Part shown: positions 1 through 7,049 of the stretch, one piece after another
Layout of the letters: each line of letters starts with the position of its first letter
How positions within the stretch are numbered: the first letter of the stretch is position 1
From: CAYZUC01 sp964481705
GTDB lineage: Bacteria > Bacillota > Clostridia > Lachnospirales > Lachnospiraceae
Direction: 5' to 3'
Length of the DNA stretch: 22,746 nt
NCBI GenBank assembly: GCA_964481705.1
Contig: CAYZUC010000045.1
Span: 1-22,746 of the forward strand
Program-made: the position numbers and the translations under genes
Notes under the pieces: model-generated
Told to the model about the DNA's origin: nothing
What the model saw: only the letters and a program-made list of their open reading frames with translations
The model's database searches: none

Positions 1-510
1 ATTGAAGTTGAAAGTACGATTGGTAAGGGAAGTTCCTTTACTCTCGAATTTCCTCTTCGTACTGTGACAGAGGAGGAGCTTGAGAAATGCAGGAAAAAGG
101 AACATACGAATGAGTTTTGTGATTTAAACGGTATGAGAATCCTGATTTGTGAGGATAATGAGATCAATACAGAAATTGTCACGACTCTTCTTGCAAATAA
201 GGGTTGCATTTTAGACTGCGCTAAGAATGGACAGGAAGCAGTTGAGAAGATGCTTGATTCCAAAGTGGGATATTATCAGATTATTCTGATGGATATTAGA
301 ATGCCGGTTATGAATGGACTTGAGGCTACAATAAAGATTCGCGATATGAATCGGGAGGATGCAAAGGAAATTCCAATTATAGCTATGACAGCGGATGCAT
401 TTGATGAAGATATTCGAAATGTTTATCAGGCAGGAATGAACAGTCGTATTTCAAAACCATTCGTGCCCAAAGAATTGTATCAAATATGTTATGAGTATGG
501 AAATAAATAG
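1..510 (+). CDS. Hybrid histidine kinase, C-terminal fragment (end of ATPase domain plus receiver)
   Basis: The reading frame is open from base 1, so the gene starts outside the window; 169 residues are visible. The first 20 or so match the end of a histidine-kinase ATPase domain (VESTIGKGSSF, the strand after the G2 box). A linker of about 25 residues leads to a complete receiver domain. It has the acidic pair in CEDN, the phospho-acceptor Asp in LMDIRMPVMNG (visible residue 98), the Thr of AMTADAF and the Lys of SKPF. The protein therefore moves phosphate from an upstream His to this Asp, and probably on to a separate HPt protein, since none follows here. An ATG at 64 exists but begins inside the ATPase-receiver linker, has no ribosome site, and would discard in-frame kinase sequence. 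A sensor domain cannot be described. It probably ends its transcription unit, because 162 bases separate it from the next gene. Confidence 0.9.
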   Translation: MEVESTIGKGSSFTLEFPLRTVTEEELEKCRKKEHTNEFCDLNGMRILICEDNEINTEIVTTLLANKGCILDCAKNGQEAVEKMLDSKVGYYQIILMDIRMPVMNGLEATIKIRDMNREDAKEIPIIAMTADAFDEDIRNVYQAGMNSRISKPFVPKELYQICYEYGNK

Positions 511-598
511 AAAACTTTTTTGATTGTTTTTTTTATGAAACTACTCAATTTTTCCGCTTGCAGTTCGTATATATTTAGAAAATGGATGATTGGATGCG

Positions 599-640
599 AT
601 AGGATAACCTTGAATAATTATTCGTAATAGGTTATCCTAT
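599..640. repeat. Perfect 12-bp inverted repeat upstream of the Ser/Thr kinase gene
   Basis: The arms ATAGGATAACCT (599-610) and AGGTTATCCTAT (629-640) are perfect reverse complements across an 18-base spacer, and the spacer itself holds a 12-base palindrome (612-623). No run of T follows, so it is unlikely to be an intrinsic terminator. A weak sigma-A-like pair, TTGAAT (610-615) and TATCCT (633-638) with 17 bases between, lies across it. An operator for a dimeric or tetrameric repressor of the kinase operon is the simplest reading. A structured RNA leader element is the alternative. Confidence 0.6.
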
Positions 641-672
641 AGAATGTTGAGAAAAAAGCAAGGGGAAGAGAC

Positions 673-3339
673 ATGCTTACAGGAACCATACTTAAAGAGA
701 GATATGAAGTTGGCGAAATCGTGGGAAATGGAGGATTCGCAACAACTTATCGAGGAACGGATCTGATTAGTGGTGATACAGTAGCTGTAAAGGAGTGCAG
801 AAATGTACGCCCAAAAGATCTGGAGAAGATTCGTAATGAATCGGAGATATTGCAGCAGCTTTCACAAAGTGAAGGCATTGTTCATATTCGTGATTATGTA
901 GAGACACAAGACGCTGCTTACATCATCATGGATTTTGCAAAGGGTGAGACTCTTAAAAGCTATATCAGACAGAAGGGTCCAATGACTCCGGGTAGAGTTT
1001 TGAATATGTTCCTTCCTGTCATGAAGTCCTTGATGGAAGTACACCGGATGGGATTATTACATAGAGATATTAGTCCGGACAATATTATGATGGAGTCTGA
1101 GGACAATCTGAAGCTGCTTGATTTTGGTGCAGCGAAGAGTCTTGCTGACGATGACGAACAGACGATGACTCTTATTCTGAAGCCGGGATATGCTCCGGAA
1201 GAACAGTATCGCAGCATTGATGCGCAGGGACCTTGGACCGACGTTTATGCGTTATGTGCGACTATGTATTTCTGTATAACAGGCAGTGCACCGGAGGACA
1301 GTCTTCAGAGAATGTATGAGGATAGTATAAAAAAGCCTTCGGAATACGGAATCGTCATTGCAGCAGATGTAGAGGAAATACTGATGCATGGACTTGCTTT
1401 GCGTGGAGAGAATCGTATAGCATCTATGGAAGATTTGATGAACGAACTCCTTGGTAACGAGGAAAATCATGTGCAACAGAACGTGCAACAAAACGTACGA
1501 TCAGTGCAGAGTATCCCGACAATGCAAAAAACACAACCCGTTCAGAAAATACCAGAGGTTCAGAACAATCAGCCCATAAGAAAAAATAGAGCTAAGAAAT
1601 CAAAAGCAGATTCCAAGAGGACAGTGTTTCCAAAGGTTTTTGTCGCAATCTTGGTATCTGTAGTTTTTTGCATTTTTGTTTTGGGATTTATGATTATTCG
1701 AAGAGGCAACAGTTCTACTAATACAAATAATGACTATCCCTACTTTTCAGAAGTTAAGATAACATCAGCCGATATTTCCGGGATTAAGAAGAATAAAAAG
1801 GTCACCAGTGTGACATTTGATGAATGTGAGCTTACAGATGATCAAATCAAAGATTTGGGAGAGATTGATCATGTAACATCGTGTACATTTTATGATTGTT
1901 ATGGCTTTACGTCATTAGAAGGTCTGGCTGGATGTGAAAATATCGACAGCCTTACCTGGTCGTCTTACCAGGGTGGGACGGCTGAGTTCTATGGAGCAGA
2001 GATTTTTCCATGTGAGTTTCCATACTTGAGTTCTCTTTCTCTGTCGGTATCGAATTTTGAGGGTGGAGTGGATTTTTTTGAACAATTCTCGCATCTGACC
2101 AGTCTCTATGTTTATAACTCAGCATCCTATGATGATGACCATGGAACTGTAGCCATGGAGAGTATAGATTTTGTCAGCAAGATAAACACTCTTGAGAGCT
2201 TTTCTGTTAATGATATTCAGATTCTGTCAGGCGACCTTTCTCCACTTGGAGCATGTGCAAGTCTTATGAATCTGACACTCAGAAATTGTGGACTCACGAG
2301 CTTAGAAGGATTAGGAACCTGTAGTGATTTGATGTCAATGGATGTACAGAATAATCAGATTACTTCGTTAAAACCCATCTCCGAGTGTTCAAGATTGTAT
2401 AGTCTAGATGCGTCAAGCAACCAGCTTTCTTCCTTAGAAGGAGTAGAGGAATTGGATGAATTGAGCAGCTTATATGCAGGTCATAATCAGTTGACGGGTA
2501 TAAAGGAACTGGAGAGCTTAAAGAGAATTACAACATTGAATGTTGAGGCAAATGAGATTACTTCCTTAGAAGGATGCGAGAGCAATGTGGATATGACGCA
2601 GCTCAATTTTGATGAGAATAAGGTCAATGATCTGATGCCGATTAAGAATTGTACCAGTCTAAGCGTTCTTCAGGCTAGAGACAATGAGCTGTCAGATATT
2701 TCGCTATTAGAGGATGGTTTCTCAGAACTCGAGACCGTGGATATTGCATCCAATCAGGTGTCTGATCTGGGTCCGTTGAAGAATGCCAGCGGACTGCTGA
2801 TTTTTCGCGGAGATAACAACCAATTAACTTCTTTGGAGGGACTCGAAGGAAAAGCAGACTTATATGCAGTTTCTGTCTTAGGCAATTCTATCAGTGATTT
2901 GAAGCCGTTGGAGGGCCTGAAAAAGCTTCAATATCTGGATCTTGCACAGAACAAGATTTCCGATTTACAGCCACTTTCCTCACTGGAGGCAAATGATATG
3001 GTTCTATTTTTGGAAAAGAATCAGATAGAGGACATCCGACCACTTCCTACAAAGAATACTTACCGCATGATTACTCTTCAGGGGAATCCAATTGCTGATT
3101 ACTCCTACATAGATAAGTTTTTGGTTGAGACGATTTACCTGCCGGGTATTTCCGGTGCTGATGACAAGGAGCTTATATCCGGTCATATGGATACGCTTTA
3201 CCTGGTAGATACGGATAAGGGAGATCAGGCTAAGCTGAAAAGAGATTTCAAGGATGAAGAGACATATATGAATCTTCTGACTGATGAAGAAGCAGAAGAA
3301 AACATGGATGACATGAGAGAAATCCAGAGGGGACTGTAA
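673..3339 (+). CDS. Transmembrane Ser/Thr protein kinase with extracellular leucine-rich repeats
   Basis: An 888-residue Hanks-type kinase. Residues 10-270 hold the catalytic domain: glycine loop GNGGFATTY (18-26), ATP lysine K40, catalytic loop HRDISPDN with D132, DFG at 150-152, and an activation-segment PGYAPEEQY. The usual catalytic-loop Lys (HRDxKPxN) is Ser134, a substitution I associate with a clostridial subgroup, so activity is still likely. A Q-rich linker (about 272-315) leads to one membrane helix (about 320-342). The rest is outside the cell: about 13 tandem 22-residue leucine-rich repeats (530-817) of the internalin/SDS22 type (LxxLxxxxNxIxSLEPL), with a short acidic tail. It probably binds an external ligand and phosphorylates Ser/Thr inside. 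ATG 673 follows AGGGGA (661-666). The FHA-ABC ATPase begins 28 bases downstream, which suggests a shared transcript and a phosphothreonine reader. The ligand is unknown. Confidence 0.93.
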   Translation: MLTGTILKERYEVGEIVGNGGFATTYRGTDLISGDTVAVKECRNVRPKDLEKIRNESEILQQLSQSEGIVHIRDYVETQDAAYIIMDFAKGETLKSYIRQKGPMTPGRVLNMFLPVMKSLMEVHRMGLLHRDISPDNIMMESEDNLKLLDFGAAKSLADDDEQTMTLILKPGYAPEEQYRSIDAQGPWTDVYALCATMYFCITGSAPEDSLQRMYEDSIKKPSEYGIVIAADVEEILMHGLALRGENRIASMEDLMNELLGNEENHVQQNVQQNVRSVQSIPTMQKTQPVQKIPEVQNNQPIRKNRAKKSKADSKRTVFPKVFVAILVSVVFCIFVLGFMIIRRGNSSTNTNNDYPYFSEVKITSADISGIKKNKKVTSVTFDECELTDDQIKDLGEIDHVTSCTFYDCYGFTSLEGLAGCENIDSLTWSSYQGGTAEFYGAEIFPCEFPYLSSLSLSVSNFEGGVDFFEQFSHLTSLYVYNSASYDDDHGTVAMESIDFVSKINTLESFSVNDIQILSGDLSPLGACASLMNLTLRNCGLTSLEGLGTCSDLMSMDVQNNQITSLKPISECSRLYSLDASSNQLSSLEGVEELDELSSLYAGHNQLTGIKELESLKRITTLNVEANEITSLEGCESNVDMTQLNFDENKVNDLMPIKNCTSLSVLQARDNELSDISLLEDGFSELETVDIASNQVSDLGPLKNASGLLIFRGDNNQLTSLEGLEGKADLYAVSVLGNSISDLKPLEGLKKLQYLDLAQNKISDLQPLSSLEANDMVLFLEKNQIEDIRPLPTKNTYRMITLQGNPIADYSYIDKFLVETIYLPGISGADDKELISGHMDTLYLVDTDKGDQAKLKRDFKDEETYMNLLTDEEAEENMDDMREIQRGL
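1471..1494 (+). repeat. Two tandem copies of a 12-bp unit inside the kinase linker
   Basis: GTGCAACAGAAC (1471-1482) is followed directly by GTGCAACAAAAC (1483-1494), differing at one base. It encodes a repeated V-Q-Q-N in the Q-rich juxtamembrane linker. It stays in frame and could vary in copy number by slippage, altering linker length only. Confidence 0.75.
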
Positions 3340-3367
3340 ATAATTCTGATAACAGAGGATAGAAGAA

Positions 3368-4612
3368 ATGAGTAATGCAGAGGTTAAGATCTATTTATAT
3401 GGTAAGCAGGAGCGTATCATTCGTCTGGAAAGTGGTGCAACACTTGGAAGGGGAAGAGCACAGAATCCGCAGGATATTCAGGTAGAACATATGGTCCTCT
3501 CAAGAAGGCATGGTACCTTTTATTTGAACGGAAACACCTGGTACTATCAAGATGATAACAGTAGTAATGGGTCATGGATGTATGGAAGAAAAATGGAAGA
3601 ACCGGTAGCCCTAAAGGATGGGGATCGTATAGCTTTTTGCATGAAAGGTTCAACGATTCCTATGGTGGAATGCGAATTTTGCGAATCGATGGTAAGAGAA
3701 GAGCCATGTGAGAAAATGATTTCGACTCCTGCCACTCAGGTGCTTTATCAACCATTACCATCCGAGGTGATACATCATGAGATTTCCGGTAATCCGCTTT
3801 TGATCGATATTCGAAAAAAAGTAGTTCGTAGTGAACATCGTAGTAAGACTCTTTTAAAGGATATCCATCTACAGATTCAGCCAGGAGAAATGACATTGAT
3901 TCTTGGGGGCTCCGGAGCTGGAAAGACCACCTTTGTTCAGGCTGTTATGGGTTACGAGAAGGCAGATGGTAGTATTACCTATGGTCAGACAGATATCTAC
4001 CAGGATTATGAGAAAATGAAATATAAGATAGGATTTGTTCCGCAAAAGGATTTGCTCCGTGATTCCGATTCGGTTTTTGACACCTTATACAATGCAGTAC
4101 AGATGAAAATGCCGGAAGAGATGAATGAGAGAGATCATCTGGAACGGGTGGATGAGATCATGAATCTTCTGGGACTCGAGAAGCAGAAAGAAACGTTAGT
4201 AAAGAAACTAAGTGGTGGTCAGAGGAAGAGATTGAGTATTGCGGTAGAATTTGCAGGTAATCCCGAGATATTCTTCTTGGATGAGCCAGATTCCGGACTG
4301 GATGGTGTTATGGCAAGGACATTGATGGAAAAGCTTCGGGAGATTGCCAATATGGGCAAGATGGTACTTGTTATTACACATGCACCCGATCGTGTTGCTG
4401 AATTGTTTGATAAGATAATTGTACTTGCAAAGAGTCAGGCGGATGATATTGGACATCTCGTATTTCATGGCACGATTGACGAGGCAAATCTGTTCTTCCA
4501 GACAGATTCGCTCGAAGATATTTTGGTTCGCGTGAATACAGAGTCCGAAGGTGGAGAAGGAAGAGCAGACGAATTTATTGATAAATTTGCACTCTGGAGA
4601 GGGGCAGTGTAA
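3368..4612 (+). CDS. ABC transporter ATPase with N-terminal FHA domain (ABCG-like)
   Basis: A 414-residue protein in two parts. Residues 5-95 form an FHA domain, which binds phosphothreonine peptides; the key residues are present (G27-R28, S45-R-R-H48, N64 and N67-G68). Residues about 140-385 form an ABC ATPase: Walker A GGSGAGKT with K186, signature LSGGQRKR (281-288), Walker B FFLDEP with D305-E306, and switch His338. The RKRLSIA run after the signature is typical of the ABCG/White class. It drives the permease encoded two bases downstream. ATG 3368 follows AGAGGA (3354-3359). Its position directly after a Ser/Thr kinase suggests that the kinase, or a substrate of it, docks on the FHA domain and controls transport; that is inference. 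The transported substrate is unknown. Confidence 0.93.
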   Translation: MSNAEVKIYLYGKQERIIRLESGATLGRGRAQNPQDIQVEHMVLSRRHGTFYLNGNTWYYQDDNSSNGSWMYGRKMEEPVALKDGDRIAFCMKGSTIPMVECEFCESMVREEPCEKMISTPATQVLYQPLPSEVIHHEISGNPLLIDIRKKVVRSEHRSKTLLKDIHLQIQPGEMTLILGGSGAGKTTFVQAVMGYEKADGSITYGQTDIYQDYEKMKYKIGFVPQKDLLRDSDSVFDTLYNAVQMKMPEEMNERDHLERVDEIMNLLGLEKQKETLVKKLSGGQRKRLSIAVEFAGNPEIFFLDEPDSGLDGVMARTLMEKLREIANMGKMVLVITHAPDRVAELFDKIIVLAKSQADDIGHLVFHGTIDEANLFFQTDSLEDILVRVNTESEGGEGRADEFIDKFALWRGAV

Positions 4613-4614
4613 GA

Positions 4615-5427
4615 ATGGACGAGAAACATATCTCCCGGGGAGAACAGGTTGGAATCTATACCAAAAAATGTTTTCGTATTTTTTGGAATGAAAAAGGATA
4701 TAAGGTTTTTTTTAGCGTTGCCCTTATTATGTTGTTAATTTGCGCTGTGACCGGAGACGAAATGTTTGTGGAAGCAGATGCAACCCGCAATGGGAGCTTT
4801 GCTCTTATGAGCGCCTGCATTTGGATTGGAATTTTCAATTCTATCCGTTCTATTTGTAAGGAAAGAGAAATCCTGAAAAGAGAGCATCGAACAGGACTTC
4901 ATATCTCTGCTTATGTATTGTCTCATGGTATATATGAATGTGTGATTTGTTTTTTGGAAGCACTGGTGGTTCTGGGATTTGTAGTTGTATTTAATTTTTC
5001 AAATTTTCCAAAAGAAGGAGTCTTTTTTACGTTTGCTCCTGCTTTGGATTTCCTAATCAGTTATTTTCTGATTATATTTAGTGCGGATAGCTTGGGAATT
5101 GCCATTTCTTCTTTGGTAAAGACTGAGAATACCGCGATGACAGTCATGCCATTTGCATTGATTGTCCAATTAGTTATGTCCGGTACTATTTTTGAACTGA
5201 AAGGGATTGCGAAGAGTATTTCCTATGTTACGACCAGCCGTTGGGGGATTGCTGCGTTGTGCGCCAGTGCAAAAATAAACGATTTGGGTTGGTTCTACTA
5301 TAATGAGGAATACGATTCCACGGTAGCCAATTTGACGGGACTCTGGTTTTATCTTATATTGTTTACTGTTGCAGGATTGATTATTTCCATTTCCAGTTTG
5401 GAATTAATTGACCACGATAAGAGATAA
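4615..5427 (+). CDS. ABC-2 type permease (ABCG-like half)
   Basis: A 270-residue membrane protein with about six hydrophobic segments, roughly at 31-46, 61-80, 98-126, 136-166, 173-193 and 241-262. After the second helix comes CKEREILKREHRTG (81-94), the cytoplasmic connecting motif of ABCG-type permeases that contacts the ATPase. ATG 4615 lies two bases after the ATPase stop, with GGAGAGGGG (4596-4604) as ribosome site, so the two are translationally linked. One ATPase and one permease suggest a homodimeric pump, probably an exporter, since no substrate-binding lipoprotein is encoded nearby. The substrate cannot be deduced. No terminator is visible in the 96 bases that follow, so the next gene may be co-transcribed. 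Confidence 0.9.
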   Translation: MDEKHISRGEQVGIYTKKCFRIFWNEKGYKVFFSVALIMLLICAVTGDEMFVEADATRNGSFALMSACIWIGIFNSIRSICKEREILKREHRTGLHISAYVLSHGIYECVICFLEALVVLGFVVVFNFSNFPKEGVFFTFAPALDFLISYFLIIFSADSLGIAISSLVKTENTAMTVMPFALIVQLVMSGTIFELKGIAKSISYVTTSRWGIAALCASAKINDLGWFYYNEEYDSTVANLTGLWFYLILFTVAGLIISISSLELIDHDKR

Positions 5428-5523
5428 TACCAACAGAAGGTTTGGAGAAGACTTTTGGGTTAGTGTATAGGGGACTGCAGAGTATGCAGATACATTATTA
5501 TTCAAGAGGAGAACCGGGAGTAT

Positions 5524-6390
5524 ATGAAGGAATTAAAAAAGAAGACAGTAGAAACTGTTTTTCGCGAAATCTGTCAGAACGATTATGTACATTTGCATCT
5601 GACAGAAAGTGGTGAAGGAGAAATCTGTGCATCTTTTGACGGACTATTGAAGGTAGATCAGGCAAAGATACGCAAGGTGAATGCACTAGGTGTATTGTCT
5701 GTTGACAGTAAGCATGGCAATTCTTTTGTTAAGGCAGGAGAGTGTGTTGTAAAAATGAAAGCAGACTCCATACCGCTTGATGATGAATATGAGGGACAAC
5801 TTTCTGAGATTTGCAATGGAGACAAGGTAATTCGTCTGATGCCATTTCAGATGAAACGAGTAGCCATTCTTAGCATGGAAAGTACTGTTTTTGGAAGAGA
5901 AAGACAGGATGCATTCACTTCTACAATTATTACGAATCTGAAGGAGTATGGATGCGAAATTGTCACTCATGAGATACTGGAGGATAAAACATCGCTGATT
6001 ACAGAAGCAGTGAATCGGGCGGTGCTGGCAAATAGAGTAGATTTGGTTCTTTGTACAGGCGGTATGAGCTTCGGTACAGGTCTTCGAACCCCCTTGGCTG
6101 TTAAGAATACAGGGGCAAGGATTCTTTGTTCCGGAACTTCGGTACTTCCGGGAGCTTCGTTTTTACTATCGTATCTGGGAAATGTCCCTGTAATGGGTTT
6201 ACCAGATTGTTTTTTGTATGCAAAACGAACCATTTTTGATTTGGTATTGCCCAGAGTTCTGGCGCGGGATTCTGTGTCAAAAAGAGAATTGGCTACGCTT
6301 GGTGAAGGTAGACAATGTCGTGATTGTGAGAATTGTGCTTATAAGAATTGTGAATTCAGAAAGTGGAATTGCAAGAATTCCTGCAATTAA
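5524..6390 (+). CDS. Molybdopterin-binding domain protein (MoCF-like) with cysteine-rich tail
   Basis: A 288-residue protein. Residues about 112-246 resemble the MoCF/MogA-MoeA fold that binds molybdopterin, with CTGGMSFG (177-184) at the ligand loop and VMGLPDC (223-229) late in the domain. The N-terminal 105 residues resemble the leading part of stand-alone clostridial molybdopterin-binding proteins. The tail has six cysteines (265, 268, 271, 276, 283, 287), which could hold a metal or Fe-S cluster; relatives, as I recall them, keep a shorter CxxCxxCxxxxC tail. The acidic DPxD segment usual after GGMS is replaced by GTGLR, so catalysis or binding may differ. No other molybdenum-cofactor gene is in the window. 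ATG 5524 follows AGAGGAGA (5505-5512). An oxidoreductase accessory role is possible but unproven. Confidence 0.75.
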   Translation: MKELKKKTVETVFREICQNDYVHLHLTESGEGEICASFDGLLKVDQAKIRKVNALGVLSVDSKHGNSFVKAGECVVKMKADSIPLDDEYEGQLSEICNGDKVIRLMPFQMKRVAILSMESTVFGRERQDAFTSTIITNLKEYGCEIVTHEILEDKTSLITEAVNRAVLANRVDLVLCTGGMSFGTGLRTPLAVKNTGARILCSGTSVLPGASFLLSYLGNVPVMGLPDCFLYAKRTIFDLVLPRVLARDSVSKRELATLGEGRQCRDCENCAYKNCEFRKWNCKNSCN

Positions 6391-6411
6391 ACAAAAAATA
6401 GTGCGACAAAA

Positions 6412-6418
6412 TGTCGAA
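6412..6418 (+). promoter_or_regulatory. Possible Spo0A box (TGTCGAA) in a small dyad
   Basis: TGTCGAA matches the core 0A box of spore-formers, and together with CGACA at 6404-6408 it forms a 5-bp dyad. It lies 48 bases before the predicted -35 of the RsbW-like cassette. A 7-mer like this is expected a few times by chance in a window this size, so this is only a lead. Confidence 0.25.
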
Positions 6419-6459
6419 TTAGAAGCAGTAAACAATCATTATATGCAAGAATCACATCA

Positions 6460-6489
6460 TTGACTGCGATATATGTAATATTATGTAAT
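6460..6489 (+). promoter_or_regulatory. Predicted sigma-A promoter of the RsbW-like cassette
   Basis: TTGACT (6460-6465) and TGTAAT (6484-6489) each match the consensus at five of six bases and are 18 bases apart. The start would be near 6497, giving an untranslated leader of about 115 bases before the GTG at 6612. Confidence 0.5.
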
Positions 6490-6596
6490 AATATCATGTT
6501 TTAAAAAATGATTTTGAAAGCTTGTCTAAAATGATTGCAAATATAGTCAATTTATGCAAAAATAGAGGTAGATGTTTTCTGGGGGATGGGTGTTAT

Positions 6597-6603
6597 AAAG
6601 GAG
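6597..6603 (+). promoter_or_regulatory. Ribosome site that fixes the GTG start at 6612
   Basis: AAAGGAG lies eight bases before GTG 6612. The in-frame TTG at 6522 has no such site and would add 30 residues unlike the family, so the GTG is chosen. Confidence 0.8.
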
Positions 6604-6611
6604 TTGTAATC

Positions 6612-7034
6612 GTGGATATAAATAATAAAAATGAGATAACCGTATTGGCTGAGGTTTCGAAGCTTGACAGCGTACTGCAGTTTATGGACTCGATTTTGGA
6701 ATCCATTCCATGTCCGCCTAAGACGCAGATGCAATTGGATGTAGCAGTTGAAGAGATTTTTGTCAATATCGCATCTTACTCATATCCGAATACGGATGGG
6801 GATGTGACAATGTCCTGTTTCATAGAAGAAGAACCATTACAAGTCATTCTGGTATTCACGGATACCGGAATTCCGTATAATCCATTAGAGAAGGAGGATC
6901 CTGACATTAATCTTTCCGCGGAGGAACGAGCGGTTGGAGGTCTTGGCATTTATATGGTTAAGAAGACGATGTCAGAAGTATCCTATCAATATCTAGATGG
7001 CAAAAATATTCTCACCTTGAAAAAAATTCTTTAG
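6612..7034 (+). CDS. RsbW/SpoIIAB-like ATP-binding protein (anti-sigma factor kinase family)
   Basis: A 140-residue GHKL ATPase. Its N box is VAVEEIFVN with E48 and N52, the G1 box is DTGIP (84-88) and the G2 box is GGLGIYMV (109-116), all intact, so it should bind ATP. Size and architecture match the serine-kinase/anti-sigma proteins that hold a sigma factor, or phosphorylate and release a STAS partner. A STAS protein is encoded 2.4 kb downstream (9446-9742) in the same cassette and is the likely partner. No sigma factor and no PP2C phosphatase are visible, so the released output is unknown; it may instead bind the protein encoded immediately downstream. The GTG start is set by AAAGGAG eight bases upstream. 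Fifteen bases separate it from the next gene, so co-translation is likely. Confidence 0.88.
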   Translation: MDINNKNEITVLAEVSKLDSVLQFMDSILESIPCPPKTQMQLDVAVEEIFVNIASYSYPNTDGDVTMSCFIEEEPLQVILVFTDTGIPYNPLEKEDPDINLSAEERAVGGLGIYMVKKTMSEVSYQYLDGKNILTLKKIL

Positions 7035-7049
7035 AACGAGGTAGCAGAT

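Noticed and set aside
5475..5489. Short dyad CTGCA...TGCAG before the molybdopterin-binding-like gene
   Set aside because: Only five base pairs, common by chance, and not near a clear promoter or T run.
6218..6463. 81-codon plus-strand open frame across the end of the molybdopterin-binding-like gene
   Set aside because: It overlaps the end of a clearly coding gene in another frame, has no ribosome site and no recognisable protein features.
6572..6598. Possible eight-codon leader peptide (ATG to TAA) just before the RsbW-like gene
   Set aside because: The putative ribosome site is only three bases from the ATG, and the peptide has no run of a regulatory amino acid; most likely chance.
6522..6611. 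N-terminal extension of the RsbW-like protein from TTG
   Set aside because: The GTG at 6612 has AAAGGAG at ideal spacing and gives the normal family length; the extension is unlike the family.
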